Shown here: positions 45,173-56,388 of the stretch, piece by piece | Layout: each line of letters opens with the position of its first letter | How positions within the stretch are numbered: the stretch's first letter is position 1 | Source: Polyporus tsugae | Taxonomy: Eukaryota; Basidiomycota; Agaricomycetes; Polyporales; Polyporaceae | Reading direction: 5' to 3' | NCBI GenBank assembly: GCA_024305745.1 | Contig: JAHRBS010000010.1 | Location: forward strand, 131,501-195,500 | Length of the DNA: 64,000 nt | Translations under genes and position numbers: made by a program | The notes under the pieces: model-generated | Told to the model about the DNA's origin: nothing | The model's input: only the letters and a program-made list of their open reading frames with translations | Database searches by the model: none

Positions 45173-46521
45173 CTACGATGGCACCACCCTCCACACCCTC
45201 ACCACTCCGTCATCGCCTGTGGTGGCAAATAGGTCCTCGAAGCTCTTTCTTGCACACCAGACGACGCTATTGATGTCGTGTATGTCGTGCGCGTTCGAGA
45301 CCTTCGCGACCATCCTACCCACAAGTGTTTTCCGACTTGGATCCTTCACGCTAGGAGCAACCTGGAGACGCGAGGTCCTCAGCGCGTACAACAAGCACAG
45401 AAGCTCATGCCACTCACCCCGAGCTCCCATACGTTGATGATCCCGTCCCCACCAGTACTCGCGAGCCACCCAAGACTTCCAGCATCACCACAGTCAACGG
45501 GCTTCCCAGCGCCCCAACTGATCGAGTACACGCTCCGCTCGTGTCCTTCGAGCGTATCTACGTGCTCCCATTTATGTTCCTGGACGCGCTCCCATATGCG
45601 AATAGTCGCGTCGTCAGACGAGGAGGCGAGGAAACGGCCATTGGGGGAGAACGCGAGCGCCCAAACGGTGGACGCATGTCCGGAGAGCGTTTGGAAGCAG
45701 TACCAGTCCTCTTGCGGGTCGTCGATGTATAGCTTTATCGTGTCATCGTAGGAGGCGGATACGAGGATCTGCGCTGGGTGACCGGTTGAGAGATTGCGCA
45801 GAGGTGGACTGAGTACATGACAGAGGCGGACGACTGACCTCCTCAGTCGGATGCCATGCGACAGCCTTGACGTCTTGCGTGTGCTCCATGAGCACGCCCA
45901 TGCACTCGAAGTCATGATCGGGATGGACTGGAAACTCGCGGGTATGGACACCCCCAACCATCGCGCGGAAAGGATGCGGGGACCACGCACCTTCCCATAT
46001 CCACACCGTTTTGTCGCGGCTACAGCTCGCCAGGAGGTTCCCCGAGCTCGAATATGCCACGCCCTTGCACTCCGTCTCGTGGCCTTCGAGCAAGCTCATG
46101 CACTCCCACTCGCCTGCCGGATTGAACGCGCCCTCATCGTTATCGCCGTCTCCCTCCTGCGCCAACACGCCAATATTGGAGTCGAACGAGGCCGTCGCAA
46201 ACGTTGTGCCTGAAAGCGACCATGCAATCGCGCGAACGGTCTTCGCGTGCCCCGTCAGAATGGTGGTGATATGTGCGAACTTCAGAGACTACCGCTCGGG
46301 TGCATCGGGGTCGGAGGAGGCGGAATAGGTGTAGAGCCTGACGTTCTTGTCGGCTGAGCAGGAGGTGAGGATGGGCTCGGTCGGATTCCATGCGACGTGC
46401 CATGCGCGGTCTTCGTGGCCTGGGCGAAGAGATTCATTCGTTTAAGTTTGATTTTGCAGAACATATGCGAACCTTCTAGCTGGGCGACGGGCTGGATTGT
46501 AAGTGGAAAGTTATGATCCAT
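45173..46521 (-). pseudogene. CIA1: CIA1 (cytosolic Fe-S assembly WD40 protein) with in-frame TAG
   Basis: Five exons: 46473-46521, 45991-46419, 45839-45927, 45418-45768, 45173-45361. They total 369 codons and encode a seven-bladed WD40 protein like CIAO1/CIA1, the subunit of the CIA targeting complex that delivers Fe-S clusters to cytosolic and nuclear proteins. Family signatures include HEDRAWHVAWNPTEP, TGHAKTVRAIAW, NLLASCSRDKTVWIWE, EHTQDVKAVAWHP, SASYDDTIKLY and DDATIRIW. All introns have GT...AG ends. Codon 60 is TAG (46291-46289), between the first and second repeats, with the frame otherwise continuous. The expected Trp of the second repeat is Leu (TTG, 46165-46163). The cause is a nonsense mutation, a sequencing error, or an unusual intron ending at this TAG. 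CIA1 is normally single-copy and essential, so this copy's status matters. Confidence 0.85.
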
Positions 46522-47326
46522 GTACGGTCTGGGGATCAGTGGTGTCGAGGGAGAAAGAGGGAGATGAGGACGAGGAGGACGAGGAAGGTCAGTACTTACT
46601 CAAGCGCAAAGTCCCGGGGTTTGCCGACTGCCCGTGAGCGGCGATCTCACCTTGGCGCCGCTGAATCCTCCTACTTACCTCCCGCCACGACGCCATCGAC
46701 ATTCGAATATCCATGACCTCTAAACCGGGGTGAAAAGACTTACTTGTATGTCAGTATTCGCCCACTATTTTCACGCACGACGGATGCCTCACATTATTTC
46801 ACCAGGTGGCGTCGGATTCGATGCCCATCGGTTTTGATTCCAATCGCAAGTTCAAGTTTCCTGCTCTCGGTCAACGGTCTTGGTCACCGATCCTCCATCT
46901 CGTCTCGTCTGTGGCGGTCGGATCGCCGCATTGCACCCGGTGAATACCCCCCTCCCCCCCGGTGAGTCGTGCATCGTGTGCCGGTATCATGTTATCCATT
47001 GTGATGGATCCGTCCCGCCGTTTGCTGGCAGTCCTCGATGTTGAGGCGAGGACAGGGTGGAGATATGTGTCCTAGACAGTGCGTCTTCACCCGCGTCCTC
47101 GTGCCCTTTGGGACTGCCGTTGTTGTCCCCTATCATCTAAGGGGGATTGGGAGAACGGGCGTACGATTCAACACATTAAAGTACCGGGGCTATATATACA
47201 ATCATGACGAAATATCCAAAGCATACAGGCTACTTCCTAACCAGCGCACATGCACGACATGGCAAAGCGCCGCTGACGTGCAGTCAACCTGCATTCACCT
47301 TCACTGTGCGCAAGACCTCGAATTTG
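46522..47326. other. Intergenic stretch
   Basis: Between the start of the CIA1 gene and the 3' end of the next minus-strand gene. Short frames only, nothing recognised. Confidence 0.5.
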
Positions 47327-48521
47327 TTAAAGAACCGGACCCCGTCCTTGGGCTTCTGAGCGAGGCTGGTTCGGCTCCGATTCGACTTGATTGAATTCCT
47401 GTCCGCATCAGCCTTCTCGGAGACATGCAAGGTCAGCGCCCGAAGTGCCGTGCCACGCGCGATGGTACTCACCATCGTGAGCGAATATCTGGAACCTGTG
47501 TGAGGCATTCCCGCGAACTAGCCCGGGCACAGTAAGTGGGGAGTTGCAATGGAGTCAGTGCGAAGGACGTCACCTTCCGAGGCCCAGGTTCACGCGACTT
47601 CCCCGGTACTCCGCGGTCGATGTTGTTTTCGGGCTCTTCGGGGATTGTAGTCGGGTTGCGCACTCTGCTCGGCTTCGATCCTCTGTTGACGGTGGCCACC
47701 GACTCGCGCGATGAAGCCCTGCTTCCAGCACCGCCCTGAGGTACCCAATTTGTGAGCTCGGCGATGATGGTCAAGCAGCGTGGTGGGGGGGACTCACATA
47801 GAAGCGTTTCTTGCGTTCATCGATGTGGAGCTAGACAATTCGAATCAGTCAAATCCATTTGGATGTGCGTGGCTGCACTCACCCTGAGCTCAGCCTCAAG
47901 CGCGGCAGCCAATTCAGGGTTCTCGCACATACGCTTCCATTCTTCCAATTTCCTATCGCATTCTGTCCTGAGGAACCGCATTGCGTCCCTCCCGAACACC
48001 CAAGGAACCCGCCCTCCGTCGACCGCTTTGCTCCATACACGGTCCCGGGTGGCTGTGGATGGGAACGACCACGCAATAATCCAGGCATTCTCCCTTCCCC
48101 ACTCAGGTAGAGAGTGGAGATGATCGAGGTGGCCGGGACAGCTGTGGTCGTGGGGCGCGATGGGGATGGAGAAGTGGCGGAAGATGCGCGGGAGCTCCGA
48201 GAGGTCTTTCCCGCTGTAGGTGGTGGCGAGGCATACCATCAGACCCCGCCGGTCGTCGTCTTGGTCCAGCATGATAATGGCGGGACGAGGGTTGGCTATT
48301 ACATCGGGGGTCGTTGTGATATCGTTGAACGACTGCTGAGACCTTTCGAAGGCGTCGCTCCCGGCGCCGAGGTTGGGGAACGTCTGTTGGAGAATGTCGT
48401 AGATTGGTGTGTAGACGGACTCCTTCAGGCTGTAGACGTCGCCTTGAATATATTTCGCGTTCGAGTCGCGTGATATAGGTAAGTCGGACGTCTTGCGTGA
48501 GCAGCCGACACAGGTAGCCAT
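47327..48521 (-). CDS. Unrecognised multi-exon protein
   Basis: Proposed exons 47883-48521, 47798-47830, 47574-47735, 47473-47517 and 47327-47398, all joined in phase 0 over GT...AG introns; 316 residues from ATG at 48521 (MATCVGCSRKTSDLP). Exon 1 is the best-supported part: 213 uninterrupted codons with ordered-looking sequence (PAIIMLDQDDDRRGLMVCLA, WIIAWSFPSTATRDRVWSK, KLEEWKRMCENPELAAALEA). The C-terminal ~100 residues are basic or acidic and probably disordered. The N-terminal CVGC could be part of a metal site, but no second pair is evident. No domain is recognised. The last two small exons are tentative. Confidence 0.65.
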
Positions 48522-49085
48522 TGGGGTAGGGAGCGAAGGTGGTATGTTGGTCGCAGAAAGGATCCAGCCGGAAGTGCGAAGGAGGGTGTGGGGAAGTGGA
48601 TCCGATTTTGAGCAGAGTCTTCAAAAGTGCAGCAGAGACCAGAGTCATGTTTTGTGTGGCAAGCTGTGGCGGAAAGCGTCGGCTGGAACAGGCTTGTAAA
48701 AGGACCAGTAATGGTCTCCTGTTGGTTATTGCCATCAACGCTTAAGTTTGGATATGGCTTGTAATAAGTGACCATTTCTGGTGCTTTTACACGCCTGTTC
48801 CGGCTTCGATGAACCGAGTGGCACCGTGCATTGTGCTCTCGGTCTTTGCATTTTCGGAACATACGCGTCACGTAAGACATGTACACAAGTGCAAAAGCGA
48901 TGACAGAAAAGCGCTGATGAGACCAGGAACAAAGGTCGGTACGCGAGATAAAAGAAGTGGAGCCAAAGTGTTCAAGTTAAACAAGGCGTACTTAAGACGC
49001 GCAACCGTATTCGTGGTTGTATCTCGCGAACTTCTTCGTCCCTCTCTCATTTCTCCGTGGCCCAGCTTCTTCTGTTCCCTTCGCG
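48522..49085. other. Divergent intergenic region
   Basis: Lies between two genes transcribed away from each other (minus from 48521, plus from 49086) and probably holds both promoters. No clear TATA box was chosen. Confidence 0.5.
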
Positions 49086-50269
49086 ATGGCTTCATCCTTC
49101 TCTCCGTCTCTCAGTGTGTATGCTGCAGTCCGGATGAATCCCACAGCAATGGTCGCTCATCTCGACGCACGTGCGGTGGAAGAGGCCCAGGAAATTCGTC
49201 CGAAGACCTACTTGGTTCTGACCGCATTTGTATGTTTCCTTCGTGCACGGTCAGAAACACTTTGCTCATCCACCCCAACAGGGTTTGTCGTTGCCATTCC
49301 CCGGCCGGGATTGGTACGCCTACACCGTGTACCCCGTCGGCCCCTCGCTCCGGGCGGTCGACGAAAAGCGGGGCTTCGAGTCCAGTATGTGCGTTCCTAT
49401 CTTCCCGAACGAAACCCACCCCGCCGGTCGCGCTTCTGTTCGTCCGAATGGGCCCTTCCCGTATGACAATTGCTACCACTGGGCTGCGATGGCCCTGGAC
49501 GTGCGCGTACATGCGAGGGAGGAAGGCTTCGACAACACACGTGCCATTCGACTGTCAGTGGGAGAGCAAATGGACATGGAGGAGCTTCTCGGTCCGGATC
49601 TGGGTCGCGCAAAACGCACACGGTTGGCTCGCGCGGAGCATGTTGTGTCCGCTGGGCCTCCCGACCATGTTTCTAGTACACCAGAGTCTTCGCCACCCAG
49701 CCCCAGCGAACCGGCCAACGACTCGGACGCCGCTGCCACCCCCGGTGAAGTCGACATCTTCGAGTCGCCAGAGGACTTCCGAGATCCCGAGTACATCCCA
49801 CTCGTTCACCTCTGGCTCGATCTCCCGGCCAGCCTCAAACAGGAGGATATTGGTGACCCGGTTGACCTATACAAGGAACGGTTCGCGATCATGAGGTGAG
49901 TCCGGCGCCGTCATGATTCTACCTCTTCGTCGATGCTGAGATGATCCTCCCAGCATCATTAGGAGAGCTCACACGCGGAATCCGGACCTTCCCACTCTGC
50001 GAGAGTACATCGCTCTCCACCAAGACCCGTACGTTGGGGACTCGGATTCCGAGAGTTATATGAGCGGGACGGGGGCCAGCGAGTACGCGTCAGAGGCCCA
50101 TGGGTTGGAGCACTCGGATGACCGTTACGTTTGCAAGCCGAGGCGTGAGTAACATTATTCTGTCTACGCTCTTGAACATCTCTGACGCGTACACTCAGGT
50201 TTCCGGCCAGCGAAGCTCCTTCGGAAGTTCCGCACAAGCGTTCGCGGAATGCTTTGCATCCCTATCTAG
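49086..50269 (+). CDS. Unrecognised four-exon protein
   Basis: Exons 49086-49229, 49282-49895, 49954-50144, 50199-50269; 339 residues. It starts MASSFSPSLSVYAAVRMNP. Introns are 52, 58 and 54 bp with GTATGT, GTGAGT and GTGAGT donors, and all phases agree. The first ~120 residues look globular (PKTYLVLTAFGLSLPFPGRD, WYAYTVYPVGPSLRAV, YDNCYHWAAMALDVRVHARE). The middle is Ser/Pro/Asp-rich. The end is basic (RRFRPAKLLRKFRTSVRGML). I recognise no known domain. It sits in the unique DNA separating duplication blocks D and E. Confidence 0.8.
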
Positions 50270-50654
50270 CCTTGATGGTTACATATCTTATGACACACTC
50301 CTTTGTCATCATGTCTCTCGACCTGCTGCGTCGACAGGCTTTGTACTTGTAGTCTACATCCCGACCGGACAGTTCCTTCAGAGGCTGCGCGCTCATGCAT
50401 ATCATGTTTCAGAGGTTTACGACTCGCACAGCGCAAATCCTTATTCGCGTAAAGTCCACCTTCCGTGGGTAGCCCAGTCGCACTTAGATGTAGGAAGCTC
50501 AAGCGTTCACCGTGATGAACTTCTTCGACCGTGTTATCATTGATACCGTATTTTTCAGCCATTGCGCACGCCCGGGCCCCTCCTTTTCTGCTCTAGTACT
50601 AGTCGATCGTGTGGACTCTCGTAGCGTACAGCATCCACCCTCAGTCTGGCAACC
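50270..50654. other. Flank shared by copies E and F
   Basis: About 180 bases here (roughly 50446-50632) match 55387-55562, the left flank of copy F, with small indels. No gene. Confidence 0.7.
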
Positions 50655-50670
50655 CGAGTTAAATGTAGCC

Positions 50671-52172
50671 CTACCCTGGGATGATCGGTGTGTCCTCCGT
50701 GCCCTTCAAGTTCGGGTCCCTCCAGCTCTGCGCGCCCTGCATGCCGCGCCAGTGGCATAAAATCGACAACCGACCCGTCAGCCCCAGCACGATCGTATAC
50801 ATAGACCGCAGGAAGGGAAGGACGGAAACGGACCTTGTACTGCGTGACCCGCTGCGCCCGCACCCTGCGCATCAGCCACTCCTCCGCCGTCACCCCCGGT
50901 TCATACCTGCCCGGGGGCGCGCCCGCGACAGCGGCGGCGATTTGCGCGCTCTCGCGAGCCAGGTGGCAGAGCGTGACGGTGTCGTTCGGGCGGGTGAAGA
51001 AGACGAGCGACCAGCGCTCGTGTTGCGCTTGGTCTTTCGGCGGGGGTCTGCGGCGATGTTGTGTGTCATCAAGGTGTGAGAACATATATATAACAGGGAG
51101 GGACGAACACGACGCGGTGGATGTTGGAGCGCAGGATGCCGCCGCTGAAGATGTTGAGCGCGTCGCCGATGTTGCAGATCGCGTGCCCTGGGAGAGGCTG
51201 TGCGCGGGTTGCGAATTGAAATCGTATTAGGGTAACAAATTCGAACCTGTCCGACTGGAGGTAGCATGCTGCAGCTTACCTTGACATAGGACCACCGATC
51301 TGAGCCTGGTGAAAGGACCTGCAAGCCTCCGAGACGATTGTGGAGGAACGACTTACGAAACGACGGCAGTAAGCACCGAATTCCCTTCATCCCAGTGTGC
51401 AAGCACGCAGCTCACCAACGACCCATAGTCCGTATGCGCAGTCAAGAACAACTTCTCCTCGGACCCCACATGCGACGGCGCGCGAATGACCCGCGCCGTG
51501 CACCCACTGTGCGCCTCCGGCTGATGGAAGCCAGCCAACGTGCCCTGAGGGAGCCCGAGCTTGTCGTTGAGGACGTCGATGAGGAAGTGGTTGATCGCGA
51601 GCGACTTCTCGACGAACGGCTTGATCGTAGACTCCATCCGCGCGTTCACAGTCGAGGGGTACGTGCGCCGCGCAATGACGGGCCACGCGAGGGCGTCGTC
51701 CTTGGATACGTTGACGAACTCGGTCACGTCGCGCGTGCCGCGCTCGTCCATGAACTGGACCCCGGCCGCTTTGTAGCTGTCATCGCGGGGTGAGGCTCGC
51801 TAGGGGGTACTTGAGGGGGGGGGGGATAGTAGGACTCACCCGAAGGAGATACCCTGCTCTCCTTGCTCGAACTTGAGCTTCTCCTCGAGAGGGAGGGCGA
51901 TCGTCTCTCGGCCCATGTCGAACATCTCGCTGACCTCGTCGCCGACACCATGATTCTTCAAGCTGCCAGCGTGCCAGGTAGGTCATGGACTGCAAAATAA
52001 AAGGGCGTTGAGGGAAGTGTGCGTACTACCAGAACCCCAGCTCCTTCGCAGCTTTCCAGAGCTTGTTGCCCTCAACTTCGTCGCCCGCTCTGAGTAGCTG
52101 GTAGTCTACCACCACGAGAGGATGGGTGGGCACGTCGTCTGGAAATGGAGCGAAATTCGTCAGTCCAGGCAT
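50671..52172 (-). CDS. 2OG-Fe(II) oxygenase, copy E
   Basis: Seven exons: 52027-52172, 51840-51962, 51416-51776, 51280-51351, 51109-51197, 50834-51047, 50671-50736; 356 residues. Iron ligands are His204, Asp206 and His261; the RxS motif is Arg275/Ser277. The frame is intact. The C terminus is three residues shorter than in D and F because a TAG arises in the last exon (TEDTPIIPG then stop). Exon 4 keeps Lys before the donor (SYVK, GTAAGC). Intron 1 differs completely from that of D and F, although its 5' flank is almost identical to D's. Confidence 0.93.
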
Positions 52173-52480
52173 GTTAGCAACACGAGGAAGGACATTACAG
52201 TAGGTTCAAACCGTTCAATTGGTGGGCATATAGGGTCCGCTTGGTCCTGGGACTCCTCACGGAACGGCTCACCGGGCTGGCTCTCACCGAGGGCTATATT
52301 AATCGTCGGGGGCAGGTCAGGCTGCACCGGACCTAGGGTGTCGCGGGGGCGGTCCAGTTGTTCGCGCAGAATGTTCTCAGCGGTTTCCATGCCCTCCATG
52401 GCGCTCTCCGCAAACCGGGCGAAAACTCTAGTCGTGGAGAGCAGGAGGACGCCGAGTAACAGTCTCGGGGGAGAAATCAT
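52160..52480 (-). CDS. Possible small secreted peptide upstream of copy E
   Basis: Duplicate of the frame at 44105-44425: 106 codons, start MISPPRLLLGVLLLSTTRVF. Arg now interrupts the hydrophobic segment, which weakens a signal peptide. The same overlap with the oxygenase start is present. Probably not a real gene. Confidence 0.2.
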   Translation of the reverse strand: MISPPRLLLGVLLLSTTRVFARFAESAMEGMETAENILREQLDRPRDTLGPVQPDLPPTINIALGESQPGEPFREESQDQADPICPPIERFEPTVMSFLVLLTCLD

Positions 52481-53295
52481 GTCGGCTAGGCCTTCTGAAG
52501 CGCGAGACTTCCTCGACCTGAATGCGGCGGTATTTATATTCGTAAGAAACACAACAGGCCTCCCAGTGGGAAAAAAAAAAAGAGAGAAGGTAGTGTTGGA
52601 CGGACCTTACGATAACGGAGGTTACGAGGATGAGGTAGATACTGGGGAGAATTGGACCTTCGGAGTCCACAACGATCTCACTGAGAAGAAAATGTGTGTC
52701 GTACGATTGTGGCCAGAATTCTGTGGAGCGGAAGTGTCTTGTTTTAAGGACCGCTCATCGAAAGGACCTCGAATGCGAGCCGGCTCGAAACGACATCGCA
52801 TCCCCCTCGGACATTGCTCACCTGGCATGTAACCACGAGGTGGCGAAGCCATGGGGCCGCTTCTCAACACCGCCGAGGCCAGCCTGTCACACGGGCATAT
52901 GCAGTACTTGGGAGTCTGCTAACAATGTGGTCAGCAGACGTGAGGGAAAAGGTGCATGGAAGACGGTACCAGGAACCTTTACCGTAATGGCCCCGGATCG
53001 ACGGCGAGCTGGAGATGTTTGCTAGAAGCCGTACTAGACAAAGCTCTCCCGACGGAGATGAGAAGGCTACGAGTCGATCGGGAACTAGACCACAGCCTGA
53101 GAGTTAGCCTTCTGTGAAGTTACCGAAGGGGTGAGGAATGTAGTGCAGCCACAAAAATCTCTGGGTACACCTACCGCTGGTATTCTTCGGGATGACAGAG
53201 GCGTAGCAACACATGGGTTGGGGACGCCGATGATATGACCGGTTGGCAGATCACGTACTTCTAGCGTACGTCAAACGGGCCCTTTGAGTAGACTT

Positions 53296-53395
53296 TTCAC
53301 CAGTCTCCACGATACACCATTGGTTCTTCAGGCTTTAACCAAAAGAGTGCGGACAGATTGTGTGGGAGGACGGTGCTGTGTGGAGTCTGGACGAA
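53296..53395. repeat. Dispersed repeat, copy 2 (partner at 3405-3520)
   Basis: Same ordered words as the copy near 3.4 kb: accagtctccac, gcggacagatt, ggacggtg and gtgtg. Diverged, with indels. Confidence 0.4.
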
Positions 53396-54786
53396 CGGTA
53401 CTGATATCTTAATGTTCCCCCGGGCCGCGGGTCCACCAACTTGCGTCCGTCAAGACTGGCGTTTGTGTTCTTGAATACGTTCGATTTTCCGTCATGACGC
53501 AACGTATAGCTCGTCGATGATGCACCAGAGATAAATATGATGTAGAAGTACTGAGCAGAGAGGATTCGCTGGCCACGGGGGCGATTCTGCCGTGAAGGCG
53601 GCTGAGGCCGGCGCCTCTGTCACCTTACTATTTTAGGAGCGCTCGTCTATACACTGCCTCCGGCTTTTCCCGGAAACCCAGAGCGTTGTTCAAGTTTTGC
53701 TCCTCTCTCCTTTGGAATGGTATGTACGTCGTGGCACTTCCATCATGTTACCTTTTTTTTGATAACCTAACCTCAGGGCAATGGTTTTAGGAAATGCCAA
53801 ATTATTGCATCATGCTCTCATCAGATTGCGCCAACTTACCCTCAGAACTCGAAGTTCCAACTTTGCAACAGGCTCAAGTGGCCCTGGACAGCGCCGGCAC
53901 GCACTGATGCACTCCCGCTGCTCCCCCGCGGATGTCGATGACCTCTCACGCCCATACGCGCCGCAAGCTGCGAATTGTGAGTCCATTTGCTGCCTCTTGA
54001 TCGTGGTCCACGGTTGTCGCCACCTCTATGCACGGTCTCAAGCCTACCTTCCCATGGTCGACGACTTGTCTGTCTCAGCTGCTTAGCGGCGATCAAGACG
54101 GCACTTGCGAAGCAAGCGTGGCCCAGACCATGTAAGCAAACATTCTCACTGATACCATCCATCTTGCAGCTTGCGAACTTGGTCGACCCACTGCCCTCAA
54201 TGCTCGCAATTGGGTAGTCGCTTTCCTAGCATTTGAGCTCCGCTTTCTTCAAATATGTAAGTGCAGTTCCATATTAATATCAACGAGGCGAGATCGGACT
54301 GGTCACACTACGCCTGAAGCTTGAAATCCGGACCTGAGTCCGTGCTGCGCATAGTCGTGTATGGCGATCAACGGACCCGTTTGACCGGCTCTGTCCGAGT
54401 CCGCAGCCAAAAAACCACATTGCCTCTTTGGCTAACATACCGTGTTAGCCATTTGGTCGCCACCTCCCTCTAGAACAAACTCAGACATTCGCAACCCCAC
54501 TTACATGAGAGGAACCGAAAGCTTCGTGCATAGTAACCAAAGGTGTTCTCGACACCAAGCTCCAGACGGCGAGACTTTGGAGGACCACGATCGAAAATGT
54601 AAGTGCAGCCGAAAACAACGGGGAGAGATATCATCCTACTTACCGATGCCTTCCCAAGCTTTCAGCCATACGAGACATGCTGACCATCCGCGTGTCCCGA
54701 GTCTACTGCGCAGATGGAGGTGGGACGGTGCCCTCAGGCTGTTCGCCTCCACCCACGGCAGCCTTCGAAGGGGCGCTACGCGGTCG

Positions 54787-54793
54787 TATAAAA
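54787..54793 (+). promoter_or_regulatory. TATA box of the secreted-repeat gene
   Basis: TATAAAA, 114 bases upstream of the ATG at 54901. A CT-rich segment (tttctctccagtacc, tctactttcc) lies between the box and the start, as is common at strong fungal promoters. Confidence 0.6.
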
Positions 54794-54900
54794 ACCTCAG
54801 TCATCTATCTTTCTCTCCAGTACCGTCCTCTTCTACTTTCCTTCCAGCACACGTCGTTGAACTACACCGAGTCGTACTCCATACCCACCACACCGCAACT

Positions 54901-55322
54901 ATGATGCACCTTCTCAAGTTCGTCCTCGCCGCCCTCGCCGTTAGCGGAGGTGAGTGTCTGCTTCCCGCGCAACAAAGCAGCCTTCTAACACCATCTCCAA
55001 CATAGCCGTCGCCGCCCCCGCGTCCGACGTGACGAGCGTCGCCGCTGACCCCTTCCCCTCTGGCGCGCCGACCGGTGTGCCCACCGGGTTCCCCTCCGCC
55101 CGCCCTCACCCCTCTGGGACCCACTCTGGGCACCCTCACCCCTCCGGCATTCCGTCCGGTCGCCCTGAGGCCCGCGGTTTGCCGTCTGGCTTCCCGTCCG
55201 ATCGCCCTCACCCCTCTGGGTCCCACTCTGGTCACCCTCACCCCTCCGGGTCCCCTTCTGCCCACCCTCACCCCTCTGGGTCCCGCCGCCCTCACCCCTC
55301 GGGCACCCCCGTCGCGGCTTAA
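54901..55322 (+). CDS. Small secreted His/Pro/Ser/Gly-repeat protein
   Basis: Two exons, 54901-54949 and 55006-55322, joined in phase 1 over a 56-bp intron (GTGAGT...CATAG); 121 residues. The N terminus MMHLLKFVLAALAVSGAVAA is a clear signal peptide with a likely cleavage after AVAA or AAPA. The mature part is made almost entirely of short units of the form xPHPSGxxSG, with about six PHPSG cores. It is rich in His, Pro, Ser and Gly and has no Cys. One dibasic Arg-Arg occurs near the end, but the units are not regularly separated by Kex2 sites. A TATA box and CT-rich leader suggest good expression. I know of no matching family. Candidate roles (metal binding, wall or matrix component) are speculation. 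Confidence 0.8.
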
Positions 55323-56388
55323 ATGACCGGCGGTGGGCCCGGGCTATGGTGTAGCGGTTCGCTTGTAGATGTTCGTGATATCAGATGATGGTCGCACTTA
55401 GATCATGTAGGAAGCTCAAGCGTTCAAGTTCACGATGAGCTTCTTCGACTCGGACCGCGTTATCGTTTATAGTACCGTATTTATCAGCCATCGCGCCCGC
55501 CCGGGCCCCTCCAAGTTTTCTGCTCTAGTTCAAGTTGATCGTGCGGACTCTCGTAGCGTACAGTCACTCATTTACGGTACCGCTGTATCTCTGTCGGCTC
55601 GAACCGCTGTTGAATTAGACAGACAATATAAGTATGTGACTCGGTACATATATGCATGATGAGGAGACAGACATCAGAACAGTCGACTGGGATTCGGAAA
55701 CTTGACCCGAAAGAGTTCAATACGCACTCCATGCGCTGCTGCGTCCCTCACAACTTCCCTTTCCCCGGTGGAAACACTTCCGGAGAGCCAGTCGCGCGTT
55801 CGTACCCTATGCAGCCGTTTGGACAGTACGGATTTTGACTCGGTTTCGTCTTGATGTACCGTAGATATGACGACTCCGGGCCCGGCAGTCCACCTCGCTG
55901 CTGTACATGCGCGGCAGCGTTATTACTACGTTTGTTCGGCATGGTATTAGTATTTGCCTCAATTCCGGATGCATTCACCGTAGAACCAGAAAGGGCCTGT
56001 TAAACCGGATGCGCATGAGCCTGAGGTTACGAAGGACGACACCGGGGAAGGACAGCTTTACGCCGGTATACCGATCGCGATCGCGACACCCGCCAGCCTG
56101 AGCCAGAGGATGCGAGGCCTGTCTCCCTTCCCGTACCCCAGCGCTTCTTGCATCGACGGCGCGAACTTGAAGTAGGAACCCGAACCTCGGCAGGGAGCGG
56201 AAGAAGGTCACAGCGGCAAGCGCTATTACAGTAGACCGTAGTAGACCTCAGCGTATAAGGTGCAACTTGAACACATGAAGCAGTGCGGAGGCTCTTGGTA
56301 CGTGCGCACGAGACATACCTAGAGCCCAATGCATAGCACTTCGGCTTCCCGAACCAATTGCGATCACCCTCATGGCGTGCGCCGCGAG
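55323..56388. other. Interrupted flank of copy F
   Basis: Positions 55387-55562 match the flank of copy E. The sequence then departs for about 820 bases (55563-56388) before matching again at the 3' end of copy F. The extra DNA has no recognisable terminal repeats or coding frame. Confidence 0.6.

Larger units (their letters stand above)
50655..52888. repeat. Segmental duplication block E
   Basis: Partner of block D (42556-44840), same orientation. It contains oxygenase copy E and about 700 bp of 5' flank. The match to D stops abruptly after ...gccagcctgtcac at about 52890. Confidence 0.88.
52889..54900. other. Stretch without a recognised gene
   Basis: Unique DNA to the right of block E. 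It includes copy 2 of a dispersed repeat near 53.3 kb and the promoter of the secreted-protein gene. Short frames only. Confidence 0.45.

Noticed and set aside
46289..46301. 13-base GT...AG segment at the CIA1 stop as a micro-intron
   Set aside because: Far shorter than any known spliceosomal intron in fungi, and its removal shifts the frame.
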